Positions 8,615-16,257 of a DNA stretch of 64,000 bases are shown here, piece after piece. Made by a program: the position numbers and the translations under genes. Every line of letters starts with the position of its first letter. Within the stretch, counting starts at the first letter, position 1. The notes beneath the pieces were generated by a model. That model made no database searches and was not told the DNA's origin. It was given only the letters and a program-made list of their open reading frames with translations. Source of the stretch: UBA6623 sp965226435 (GTDB taxonomy: Bacteria; Acidobacteriota; Terriglobia; Bryobacterales; UBA6623); contig CBDDCY010000006.1 of assembly GCA_965226435.1 (NCBI GenBank), positions 1 through 64,000 of the forward strand, read 5' to 3'.

Positions 8615-9638
8615 AAGGCGTACGGCGGGATTTCGAGGCCCTGGAGAAGCGCCGTTTCAAAGCGATCCGGTTGGTCGAGCAAGGCTGTAGTCAGTCCGAG
8701 ACAGCGAGGCGATTGAAGGTCGCGCGGCAAAGCGTCAGCGAGTGGCTGCGACGATACCGGCGTGACGGCGAAGCCGGGTTGCGCCAGGCCGGCCGCGCCG
8801 GCCGTAAGCCGCTGTTGGACGCCGCGCAGCTCGAACGCCTCGAGGCGTTGCTGCTGGAAGGCCCCGAGGCGCAGGGCTTCCCGACGCCGCTGTGGAGCTG
8901 TCCGCGGGTCGCTCGTCTGATCGGAGACGAGTTCGGCGTGCGCTATCACGAGGGCCATGTCTGGAAGATCCCGCGGGCGCTCGGCTGGAGCCCGCAACGG
9001 CCCGTCGGCAAAGCGCGGGAGCGCAACGAAGAGGCCATCCGCGGCTGGCAGCGCAAGACTTGGCCGGCCATTAAAAAAAGCCCGCAAAGAAGAACGCACG
9101 ATCGTCTTCATCGACGAAAGCGGATTGAGTCAGAAGCCGCATCGTTGTCGCACCTAGGCGCCGCGCGGCCAGACACCGGTGTTGGAGTTCAACTTCAACT
9201 GGGACAAGCTGTCGGTGTCGGCCGGGCTGACGTTGCGCAACTTTTACTTCCGGCTCTATCCCGGCGCGATCGGCGAGCTGGAGGTCATCGACTTCCTGAA
9301 GGCTTTGCTGCGCCACATCGACGGCCCACTGCTGATCGTCTGGGACCGGCTGCCGGCGCACCGCAGCCGCCTGGTGCGGGAGTTCATCCAGCTCTCCGAG
9401 GATCACATCGCAACGGAGTACTTGCCGCCCTATGCGCCGGAGTTGAACCCGGTGGAATACATTTGGGCGTACTGGAAGCAGCACGAGTTGCCCAACGTCT
9501 GCCCGAAGGACTACTGGGAACTCGACGAGCGCGCCCGCAAAGCGCTGCGGCGTATGCGCCGCAAACCGCGCTTGATTACCGCTTTCTGGAAACAGTCTTC
9601 TCTTTGTCTCGATTGACAGTATATTATGCGAGACTCAG
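8547..9638 (+). mobile_element. IS630-type insertion sequence, copy 1 (defective)
   Basis: A 1092-bp element bounded by inverted repeats TTGAGTCTCGCA (8547) and TGCGAGACTCAG (ending 9638), flanked by TA at 8545-8546 and 9639-9640, as expected for IS630/Tc1-mariner target duplication. It is nearly identical to the inverted copy at 17228-18320. It carries two lesions in its transposase (7 instead of 8 A at 9073-9079 and a TAG at 9155-9157), so it is probably unable to move on its own. Confidence 0.9.
8602..9616 (+). pseudogene. IS630-family transposase, broken copy
   Basis: Residues 1-~155 are an HTH part (SETARRLKVARQSVSEWLRRY) plus a winged-helix linker; the C-terminal DDE part (IVFIDESGLS ... 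LIVWDRLPAHRS ... YAPELNPVEYIWAYWKQHEL) is in another frame. In the sister copies the two parts are joined by an A8 slippery site. Here there are only seven A (9073-9079), so the -1 shift would not reach the DDE frame, and the DDE frame also has TAG at 9155-9157 where the others have TGG (Trp). The start ATG at 8602 (MGNTKG) is chosen because the region before it lies next to the element end. Confidence 0.88.
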
Positions 9639-9650
9639 TAGGCATCGTGA

Positions 9651-9655
9651 TCCTT
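9651..9655 (-). promoter_or_regulatory. Orphaned ribosome binding site of the interrupted methyltransferase gene
   Basis: On the minus strand AAGGA is followed after five bases by ATG (complement of 9643-9645) and CC, then by the TA and IS630 end. Joined across the element this is the natural start of the gene at 7976-8546. Confidence 0.6.
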
Positions 9656-9749
9656 TCTAGTTCTTGACTTCATCAATTCGGCTGTTTCCGAGTCGGGCGC
9701 GCCGGCCTCTTGGCGCGCGCAAAGCGGTCGGTCACCGCGCCGTTACTCG

Positions 9750-10925
9750 TCAGCGCTCGGAGGCATATCCCCCCGGAACCCCTCTTGGGGACATGACGAC
9801 TTGCCACAGCTGCAAACCCCGTGTTCGAAAGGCCCCGGCGCAGGTCAGCAGATAGCATTTCCACATGCGGCAGAAGCGGTCGCCATATTTGTCGCGCAGT
9901 CGCGGCCAATGGGCTTGGAAATTCTCAAACCAGGCCAGCAGGGTCCTGTCGTAGTCGGGTCCGAAGTTGTGCCAATCTTCGATTACAAACTCGCCTTCGG
10001 CCGCGGCTGCGATTTGGCGTGCCGAGGGCAACATTCCGCTCGGGAAGACGTTCTGTCGTATCCACGGGTGAAGAAAGGCCGCCGACGTATTGCGGCCGAT
10101 GGTGTGGAGTAAGAAGAGGCCTTGGGCTTTGAGAAGCTGTCGCGCTGTCCTTATGAAAACCGGGTAGTTCTTGTGCCCGACATTTTCAAACATGCCGAGC
10201 GCGACGACGGCGTCAAACGGGTCGTCCTCGACGTCGCGATAGTCTTGGACTCGCAAGCTGACGGGGAAACCCGAACACAGAGATTTCGCGAACGAGTATT
10301 GTTCTTCCGAGATGGTTATGCCGACCACGGAGGCGCCGTATTTCTCGGCGGCGTATCGCGCGAATCCGCCCCAACCGCATCCGATATCGAGCACTCGCAT
10401 GCCGGGTTTGAGGCCGATCTTACGGCAGACGAGATCGAGTTTCTTTTCTTGCGCTTGGTCGAGAGTCGCGGCGCCATTCCAATAGGCGCAGGTATAGACC
10501 ATGAGTGGGTCGAGCATGGATTGGAAAAGATCGTTGCCGAGGTTGTAATGCCGGCGGACACGCCGAGGCCGTTCGCGGCTCCCTTGGTTCAGCAACCGCG
10601 CGGAGACATTCGCCAACCAAAGCACGCCGCGGTTCGCGGTCGACCGAGCGGTTCCACAGGTCAGCAAGCTCGCGGTGAGTTCGTCGAGCCGGTGCGTCTC
10701 CCACCAGCCGGCTACGTAGGCGTCGAGGATTCCCAACTCCCCCCGCGGAAGGGCATGCGTATAGAACCGGTCGTCCAAGACACGGATATCGCGCGGCCCG
10801 CCCCCATTGAGCGAGATTCCGGCGGGCGCCAACAGTTCCTGGAAACGTGCCCCAATCCTTCGTTTTCCCCAAACGGCGTCTTCTGATGGTCGGACTGTTG
10901 GGATCTTGTGAGTGTGGGTGGCCAT
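9750..10925 (-). CDS. cfa: Cyclopropane-fatty-acyl-phospholipid synthase
   Basis: 391 residues, close to the usual length (E. coli Cfa 382). The N-terminal half has HYNLGNDLFQSMLDPLMVYTCAYW, characteristic of CFA synthases, followed by the SAM site VLDIGCGWGGFARYAAEKYG, the ITISEEQ strand, and near the end FRMWKCYLLTCAGAFRTRG with the conserved Cys of the active site region. It adds a methylene group from SAM to cis-unsaturated acyl chains in membrane phospholipids. Before the IS630 insertion it lay directly upstream of and in the same direction as the phospholipid-methyltransferase-like gene, which suggests a small membrane-lipid-modification pair. Confidence 0.95.
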   Translation of the reverse strand: MATHTHKIPTVRPSEDAVWGKRRIGARFQELLAPAGISLNGGGPRDIRVLDDRFYTHALPRGELGILDAYVAGWWETHRLDELTASLLTCGTARSTANRGVLWLANVSARLLNQGSRERPRRVRRHYNLGNDLFQSMLDPLMVYTCAYWNGAATLDQAQEKKLDLVCRKIGLKPGMRVLDIGCGWGGFARYAAEKYGASVVGITISEEQYSFAKSLCSGFPVSLRVQDYRDVEDDPFDAVVALGMFENVGHKNYPVFIRTARQLLKAQGLFLLHTIGRNTSAAFLHPWIRQNVFPSGMLPSARQIAAAAEGEFVIEDWHNFGPDYDRTLLAWFENFQAHWPRLRDKYGDRFCRMWKCYLLTCAGAFRTRGLQLWQVVMSPRGVPGGYASER

Positions 10926-11067
10926 CGACAGTTACCTCGGATTTCCTTGCGTGTCCGCTAATCCGAGATTGAGTCTAAGGGGCCGGGAGGACAACGATCA
11001 ATTAAGAGGTAGTCAATTCCCGGGCAACTTTGAAGAAAGCGGTGAGCAAGCCCGAATCAACTCGGAA

Positions 11068-11125
11068 ATAGGGGGGGAATCCGGGGGGGAATCCGGGGGG
11101 GAAACCCGGGGGGTGAACCCGGGAC
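11068..11125. repeat. G-tract repeat array
   Basis: Five runs of three to seven G, separated by aatcc/aaaccc/tgaaccc, occur in 58 bases (ggggggg-aatcc-ggggggg-aatcc-ggggggg-aaaccc-gggggg-tgaaccc-ggg). The unit is about 12 bases. The plus strand is able in principle to form G-quadruplexes. It lies between the 5' side of cfa and the 3' end of the RAYT gene, about 70 bases past the latter. Confidence 0.75.
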
Positions 11126-11194
11126 AGCCTCCTATTCCCGAGGGCGGAACGCGGGTCGAGGCGCCGCCGGGGCCGCGGTTTGATGGGGCGGCGG

Positions 11195-11707
11195 CTACGG
11201 TCGCCTTAGTAGGATCGAGTGGACTTCCATGACTTGGTTGCCGGAAATGTCGGTTGCTTGGAGGGTCAGTTTGCCGCGGGCCGAGGCGCTCGACCAAGGG
11301 TACTTGGGTCCTTCGCCGACGATGCCCGCGCGGACCGGATTCAGGTCAACATAGGCCAACGCCGTGACAAGGTGTGTGGGGCCTAAGGGACAGGAATAAA
11401 AGCGGTTCTGCCACAAATGACCGTTTCGGCCGTATTGTTTGTTGAAGCGAATTGAGTAGCGCCAATGGGCGCGGCCGACCGCTCGGGCGAGCGGCGTCGC
11501 GTGCTTCGGTATGGCGACCAAATGGACGTGGTTCGTCATCAAGCAGTAGCCCAAGATGGCCAGGCCGTGCTGCTCGGACTGCGCGCGTAAAGCTTCGATG
11601 TAGAACCGCCGGTCTTCGTCGAGCAGGAAGACGTCCTGGCGGTTGTTGCCCCGTTGGGTGATGTGGTGCGGAACGCCCTCCGCCACCACCCGGGCTTGGC
11701 GTGACAT
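11195..11707 (-). CDS. REP-associated tyrosine transposase (RAYT, Y1/HUH family)
   Basis: A 170-residue Y1 transposase-like protein. It begins MSRQARVVAEGVPHHITQRGNN, has the HUH motif in YCLMTNHVHLV and the catalytic Tyr region ALAYVDLNPVRAGIV. After YPWSSASA, where related proteins continue about 40-60 residues, this one ends with an unrelated 25-residue tail, so it may be shortened. No IS200-type flanking ends or orfB are seen, in line with a domesticated RAYT. The G-rich repeat array just downstream is a candidate partner sequence, but it is not a classical REP palindrome. Confidence 0.85.
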   Translation of the reverse strand: MSRQARVVAEGVPHHITQRGNNRQDVFLLDEDRRFYIEALRAQSEQHGLAILGYCLMTNHVHLVAIPKHATPLARAVGRAHWRYSIRFNKQYGRNGHLWQNRFYSCPLGPTHLVTALAYVDLNPVRAGIVGEGPKYPWSSASARGKLTLQATDISGNQVMEVHSILLRRP

Positions 11708-11768
11708 GTGGTGGTGAGGTCAGATTAGCATAGTTAGCTGCCTGTCACCGATCTCCCCCGATCTCCCG

Positions 11769-12803
11769 TTATTCAGTCCACGGTAGTAACACGAGGTTCC
11801 CAGTGACGTGCCCGGTGGAGATCAGCCGGTGCGCCTCTGCCGCTTTGCTCAGTGGCAGCGTGTGGTCGAGTAATGGCTTGATACGACCCACACGGACTTG
11901 CTCCAGTCCCCAGTTAAAATCCTCAACATCGCTAGCCATCGAGCCGCGTAGCCTTTTCTGAGCAAAGAATAAGCTTCGAATGTCGAACTTGACTTCAGCA
12001 CCGGCCGAAAAACCAAAGGCAACAATAACGCCCATTGGCTTTGTGGCTTCAATGCTTTTGGCCAATACATCTCCGCTTAGGTTGTCGATCACAACATCAG
12101 CACCGGCCCCGCCCGTCCATGCCTTGACCCGCTCGACGAAATCCTCTTTGCGTGTGTTGATCACAAGGTCTGCAGCGAGCGCTTTGGCAAATTCGCCCTT
12201 AGCATCGCTGCGAACAGTCGTAGCGACATCTGCGCCCAATGCTTTAGCGACCTGGATTTGCATGCTGCCGGAACCGGAAGCGCCTGAATGAATCAGAACC
12301 TTGTCGCCGGCTTTCACTTCGCCAATCTCCTTAAGAGAATGAACAGCCGTCGCTAAAGGAACCGGGAGTGTGGCCGCCTCTTCGGGCTTCAGCCCGGTTT
12401 CATCCTTGATAAGCGCGTAGGCAGGCACGTCCATAAACTGAGTATAAGTTCCTGAAATGTGCAAACCTGGTAAGGCGAAGCTTGGGGCGGTAACTGTAGG
12501 ACGAATGTTGGTCTCCTCTTCGCTTTGCGGATATCCCGGGGCTACAATCACTCGTTCACCGATTTCAAAACCGACAACTCCTTCTCCAAGATCAGCCACC
12601 TCGCCGGCAGCATCCGCCCCTAGTATATGAGGGAATGGCAGTTCCGGCACAATGGATCCTTCACGGATATAATGATCCAAACGCTCGACACCGGCCGCGA
12701 GCACTTTGACCAGTACATGGCCGGGTTTTGGGCTTGGCTGTTCGATGTCTTCGTGCTTGAGCACGTCGAAATCGCCAAATTCGCGTATGACCGATGCTTT
12801 CAT
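11769..12803 (-). CDS. Zinc-free MDR / quinone-type alcohol dehydrogenase-like oxidoreductase
   Basis: 344 residues of the medium-chain dehydrogenase/reductase superfamily. The GroES-like N-terminal half runs MKASVIREFGDFDVLKHEDIEQPSPKPGHVLVKV ... PHILGADAAGEV; the Rossmann half has VLIHSGASGSGSMQIQVAKALGADVATT. Zinc ligands are absent, as in quinone oxidoreductases and enoyl reductases that use NADPH. By eye the gene is more AT-rich and uses other codons (gca, aaa, ctt) than its neighbours, and it stands alone between IS elements, which points to acquisition. Substrate unknown. Confidence 0.9.
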   Translation of the reverse strand: MKASVIREFGDFDVLKHEDIEQPSPKPGHVLVKVLAAGVERLDHYIREGSIVPELPFPHILGADAAGEVADLGEGVVGFEIGERVIVAPGYPQSEEETNIRPTVTAPSFALPGLHISGTYTQFMDVPAYALIKDETGLKPEEAATLPVPLATAVHSLKEIGEVKAGDKVLIHSGASGSGSMQIQVAKALGADVATTVRSDAKGEFAKALAADLVINTRKEDFVERVKAWTGGAGADVVIDNLSGDVLAKSIEATKPMGVIVAFGFSAGAEVKFDIRSLFFAQKRLRGSMASDVEDFNWGLEQVRVGRIKPLLDHTLPLSKAAEAHRLISTGHVTGNLVLLPWTE

Positions 12804-12913
12804 TTGACTAACCTCCTTTTCTTTCTAGTTAAAACGTTGAGTAGCGCCCGGACGGATCGCCGCTCAGCTGCGCGTCGCCTTGAAACGGCTGCGGCCCACG
12901 AACCATTTCGTCC

Positions 12914-12991
12914 CGAATTTCCGTTTTGGCCATCCTGGCAGGTACATGGTAGAGGATCAACGGCCCCGATGCAACGGTTTTCGCACTTCTG
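12914..12991. repeat. Dispersed ~77-bp imperfect repeat, copy 1
   Basis: Closely resembles 14676-14752: both run from (g)atttccntttgg through ccatcctggca, ggtag-nn-gatc-acggcc to acggttttcgcact. The last part is the target site of the IS1202-like element. Function unknown. Confidence 0.55.
12975..12991. repeat. 17-bp target duplication, left of IS1202-like copy A
   Basis: cggttttcgcacttctg, repeated exactly at 14579-14595 on the other side of the element. Confidence 0.85.
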
Positions 12992-13069
12992 TGTCAAGAG
13001 GCGATAGAAATGTCCCCTTGGTTAGCCCGGTAGAAATGTCCCCTTTTAAGTAAAAGGATAGTAGTCGTA

Positions 13070-13218
13070 GGGGCTTGTGGGAATGTGGGAATCGCACAGC
13101 GATTTCCAAGGGGCTGGGGGAAACGTGGGAAACCCGAGCGATGAGGTTCGAAGCTCCTCGTCGGCTGCCGAGGGTTTTCCTCGTTTTCCACGGCCCCGTC
13201 ATTTCCACAGCCCTCTTC
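13070..13218. repeat. Non-coding tail of IS1202-like copy A
   Basis: The stretch between the transposase stop and the terminal repeats contains the hairpin ggaatcgc-aca-gcgatttcc and the words ggttttcctcgttttccac and catttccacagccctcttc. It is homologous to 15162-15277 downstream of a different transposase, and is repeated in copy B at 44128-44276. Confidence 0.7.
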
Positions 13219-14482
13219 ACGCGGTCGCCGCCCGTTTTTTCGGCTTCAACGGCGCGCGCCAAGGGTGATTCGCCGGCGGTGTGCGCGGCTGCGGCGCCAG
13301 GCGCGGTTTCGGCTCCGGCCGCACCTTGGGGAGCGGCTTGGCGATCTCGTCGAACGCCACCGTTCTCCCCTCGAACACCACCCGCAACTCGCCCTCGCGC
13401 GCTTGCTGCACGGTTACTCTCGCGCCTGCGCCCAGAGCCTGATTGCGCTGCGGTTTCAACTGCGGAAAACGGTTCTCGAAACGTACCACCAGGTCGTTGG
13501 ACACCACCCGCTCTCCCTCCAAGCAAAACACCCACTTCAAGTCCAAACGCTTCGATAAGCGCCGATGAAAGTCCGCTCCCGCTGACGGCTCAGAGGCGAA
13601 CTTGGCGTTGTGCTCTGGCAGATACTGCTCGTCGAGATAGCGGTTCGCCGCCTCGTAATCGGCAATGCCTTTGAGCCGCATCTTCTTGATCAGGCGGTCT
13701 TGATGGGTGCCGTGATGGCGCTCCACGCGGCCCTTCGCTTGCGGTGACGAAGCGGCGATGATACCAATGCCGAGCTTGGCGCACATGCGTCCGAACTGCG
13801 TCTCGGGCTCGATGCCTTCCAGCGCTTCACGCGACGTTGGCCGGCGCTTGTAGACGTTCTTCCAGTCGCAATACAACGCCTTCGGAACGCCGTATTGACG
13901 CACCCAGGCTTCGAGCAGATCGGCCGCCGCCCAAGTCGTTTCCTCGCTCGAGAAACGGCACAGCGCCAGACCGGTCGCATCGTCGACGAAGTTCATCAGG
14001 CAACCTTTCCGCCCGCGCGCTTCGAGCCACTCGTGGTGCGAACCGTCGACCTGGATCAGCTCGCCCAAGTGCGCTTTACGCCGCCGCCGCGAGCGATGCG
14101 GCCGGCGCTTGCGGCGGCGGCTCCACAGGCCCTCGGCGAGCATCCAGAGCCGCAGTGTTCGCACCGATAGTTTCAGATCGTGGTCTGTCCACAAATGCTC
14201 GGCCGCCAGCGTCGGCCCGAAGCGCTCGTGCGGCTCGCCGGAGTAGTGTTCGCGCACCAGTTGCAGCACTCGCTTGCGAACTTCCGCCGGCTTGGCGCGG
14301 TTCGATACCCGGCCCACGTTGCCGTGCTTCAATGCTTTTGTCCCTCCCGCGCTGTAGCGCCTCCAGATCCGCTTGGTCTGGCGATAACTGATATCGAGTA
14401 TCCGCGCCGCCTCGCTCAGCTTCAACTCGCCTCGCTTCACCCGGCCCAGTACCTCGCCCCGTCTCAATTCCTTGTCGTTCAT
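13217..14482 (-). CDS. IS1202-like transposase (copy A)
   Basis: 421 residues from ATG 14482, chosen over the upstream TTG because GGAGAGG lies 6 bases before it. An N-terminal HTH (LSEAARILDISYRQTKRIWRRY) and a basic linker precede a retroviral-integrase-like DDE core: GELIQVDGSHHEW (D), YCDWKNVYK (D), and SSPQAKGRVERHHGTHQDRL (E), followed by a beta-rich C-terminal domain and a Pro/basic tail. This is the arrangement of ISNCY/IS1202-type transposases. It differs from copy B by a single Arg/Lys exchange (EGRTVAF versus EGKTVAF), so the copies are very recent. Confidence 0.92.
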   Translation of the reverse strand: MNDKELRRGEVLGRVKRGELKLSEAARILDISYRQTKRIWRRYSAGGTKALKHGNVGRVSNRAKPAEVRKRVLQLVREHYSGEPHERFGPTLAAEHLWTDHDLKLSVRTLRLWMLAEGLWSRRRKRRPHRSRRRRKAHLGELIQVDGSHHEWLEARGRKGCLMNFVDDATGLALCRFSSEETTWAAADLLEAWVRQYGVPKALYCDWKNVYKRRPTSREALEGIEPETQFGRMCAKLGIGIIAASSPQAKGRVERHHGTHQDRLIKKMRLKGIADYEAANRYLDEQYLPEHNAKFASEPSAGADFHRRLSKRLDLKWVFCLEGERVVSNDLVVRFENRFPQLKPQRNQALGAGARVTVQQAREGELRVVFEGRTVAFDEIAKPLPKVRPEPKPRLAPQPRTPPANHPWRAPLKPKKRAATA

Positions 14483-14578
14483 CCATGTCCTCTCCAATCT
14501 AGGCTCCTCCTTCGGAGCCTTAGATTAGGGGACATTTCTATCGCCCTCTCAAGGGGACATTATCATCGCCCTTCAACA

Positions 14579-14595
14579 CGGTTTTCGCACTTCTG
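14579..14595. repeat. 17-bp target duplication, right of IS1202-like copy A
   Basis: Exact repeat of 12975-12991. Confidence 0.85.
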
Positions 14596-14918
14596 TCACG
14601 TTCGATACTCCTTTCGCCGCCGCTCCGGCCTCCGAATACCGCCCGATCATGGCGTTCCGGCGACGCTAGAGCCAGGATTTCCATTTGGACCGTCCTGGCA
14701 CGGACAGGGTAGCCGATCCACGGCCGCGAAGCGACGGTTTTCGCACTACGACCACCGTTCCATCCAAACACCACCGGGCCTTTTGCCAGCCGACACCTAC
14801 ACAGTCCCCGAGACCCACACATCGCGAAAAACCAGAAGCCTCAGGCCTCGAATCCCGGGCACTCCAGATCCCAAATCCTGCACGCCACATCCGAGACCTA
14901 CAACGCCCCAAAGGCAGG

Positions 14919-15050
14919 TCAACGTCAAGCCCGAATCTGCAAAAGCAAGGACACCCCGCCCGGCCGAGGACTTATCGAGGGACCGCTCAAAAACGGACTC
15001 CAACCGGAGCCCGTTTTTTTGTCCACTAAACCAAGACGCCACGCTATCTC
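14919..15050. repeat. Direct repeat DR1 (132 bp) flanking a transposase remnant
   Basis: Starts tcaacgtcaagc and ends acgccacgctatctc. It matches 16090-16230 without a single substitution but lacks 1, 2, 2 and 4 bases at four places. Confidence 0.85.
14990..15017. terminator. Terminator-like hairpin in DR1
   Basis: aaaacgg-a-ctcc-aacc-ggag-c-ccgtttt, an 11-pair stem with one A/C mismatch, followed on the plus strand by further T. It could work in either direction. The same hairpin occurs in DR2. Confidence 0.55.
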
Positions 15051-15161
15051 AGCATTTTCTCATCGAAGGATGAGCCTGAAGACGGGGGTTGGGGCTTTTT
15101 GAGTAGCTGGGGCTCCTTTCTGGTTTTTTGGTTTTGATTTGGGAAGGGGAGAATCGTCGTC

Positions 15162-15277
15162 GGGGTTGTGGGAATGTGGGAATCGCGGAGCGATTTCCAA
15201 GGGCGGTGGGAAACGAAGGGAAACCTGGTTTTGGTTTTCCTCGTTTTCCACCGCCCGCCATTTCCACAGCCCTCTTC
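15162..15277. repeat. Non-coding tail shared with the IS1202-like elements
   Basis: About 80 percent similar by eye to 13070-13218, with the same start (ggggnttgtgggaatgtggg), the same hairpin with a changed loop (ggaatcgc-gga-gcgatttcc), and the same end (catttccacagccctcttc). About 30 bases in the middle are missing here. It ends 8 bases from the stop codon of the transposase remnant. Confidence 0.7.
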
Positions 15278-15284
15278 CTGCTGT

Positions 15285-16085
15285 TCAGCACGGCGTGTTC
15301 GCGGACCGGAAACTGGCAAACAGCTTGTGCTTGGCTCGCTGCATCCGGCGCGCCGCCGCAGTGTCGCTTTCCGCCTGGGCAATGCGGCCCAGAGCCTCAA
15401 GCGTGTGCCCTGGCTTGAGGTAGCCGGCGGCCTCGGGCAACTGCTCGAAAGATTCCCAAGGCGTCTGGTAGTGGCGATACACCCGCTTCTGCTTGCCTTT
15501 GGCGTCGGTCTTGATCTCGGGCTGTCCGCAGGGCCGGTGGAAATTCAAATAGGGATTGAAGTGCTGTTGGTAGAAGCGCTGGATGCGCCCCGCGTGCGGC
15601 GCCGCGATGTGCGTATATCCCATGTGTTTGCGGATCACCGCGCCGTTTTTCGATTCCACCAAGCCGTTGTCATTGGAGTGCCGCGGACGCGACTTGGTCT
15701 GTTCGATCAGCAGCTTGTTCAATAACTTCTCCACCGTGCGATTGAGGAACTCGCTGCCGTTGTCGGAATGGAAGCCGCGGATACGAAAGGGAAACTGCTC
15801 GATCATGGCTTTCAGCAACGGCTCCAGCCAGGCTTCACTGATCGCGGCTGTGGCGCCGACCACTTGCCACTGGGTGACTTCATCCACGGCATTGATGTGG
15901 TAGACGCCCTTGACGCCATCGCGATCCCCTTGATGCACCGTATCCACTCGCAGAAAGCCGGGTCGGCCTTGCGGGTCGGGCCGGCGCCGCTCGCCGATCG
16001 ACACCGCTGTGGGCCGGGTCTTGGTGAAATGCAGCCGCCGCCGGCGGTAGGCACTGCGCCGCCGCAGGCGATAGATCTGGGCCAC
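15285..16085 (-). pseudogene. Integrase-core transposase, 5'-truncated
   Basis: 266 residues containing an rve/DDE core: GFLRVDTVHQGDRDGVKGVYHINAVDEVTQW (first D), FRIRGFHSDNGSEFLN (second D), and NDNGLVESKNGAVIRKHMGY (E). Related transposases have an additional N-terminal HTH region of 150 or more residues, which is missing: the gene runs straight into the DR2 repeat at 16090. The MAQIYRLRRR start is therefore just the first in-frame Met of a remnant. The C-terminus (TPWESFEQLPEAAGYLKPGHTL) looks complete. Different family from the IS1202-like transposase. Confidence 0.8.
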
Positions 16086-16089
16086 CGGA

Positions 16090-16230
16090 TCAACGTCAAG
16101 CGCCGAATCTGCAAAAGCAAGGACACCTGCCGCCCGGCCGAGGACTTATCGAGGGACCAAGCTCAAAAACGGACTCCAACCGGAGCCCGTTTTGCACTTT
16201 GTCCACTAAACCAAGACGCCACGCTATCTC
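16090..16230. repeat. Direct repeat DR2 (141 bp)
   Basis: Same sequence as DR1 (14919-15050) with nine extra bases in four places: G, TG, AA and GCAC. It lies at the broken 5' end of the transposase remnant. Confidence 0.85.
16166..16193. terminator. Terminator-like hairpin in DR2
   Basis: Same stem as at 14990-15017. Here gcac instead of T follows the closing tttt, so the plus-strand U-tract is interrupted. Confidence 0.45.
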
Positions 16231-16257
16231 TCCCTTCGACACTGATAGCATGGGACG

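Larger units (their letters stand above)
12992..14578 (-). mobile_element. IS1202-like (ISNCY) insertion sequence, copy A
   Basis: 1587 bp with TG...CA ends (TGTCAAGAGGCGATAG at 12992; complement TGTTGAAGGGCGATGA at 14578) and further internal copies of gatagaaatgtcccc near both ends. Exact 17-bp direct repeats flank it. The same boundaries and the same duplication length apply to copy B at 42768-44380. Long duplications are typical of the IS1202 family; 15-18 bp is what I recall for its ISTde1 subgroup. One transposase gene. Confidence 0.88.
14596..15284. other. Non-coding debris between IS1202-like copy A and a transposase remnant
   Basis: No gene is supported. Contents: the second copy of a ~77-bp imperfect repeat (14676-14752), about 170 bases without recognisable features, direct repeat DR1 (14919-15050) with a terminator-like hairpin, and the non-coding tail (15162-15277) that resembles the one in the IS1202-like elements. 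Confidence 0.6.

Noticed and set aside
11068..11125. CRISPR array
   Set aside because: Units of 12 bases without spacers of constant length, and no cas genes in the window.
14919..16230. DR1/DR2 as target-site duplication of the integrase-core element
   Set aside because: 130-140 bp is too long for any known target duplication, and the element has lost its 5' part.
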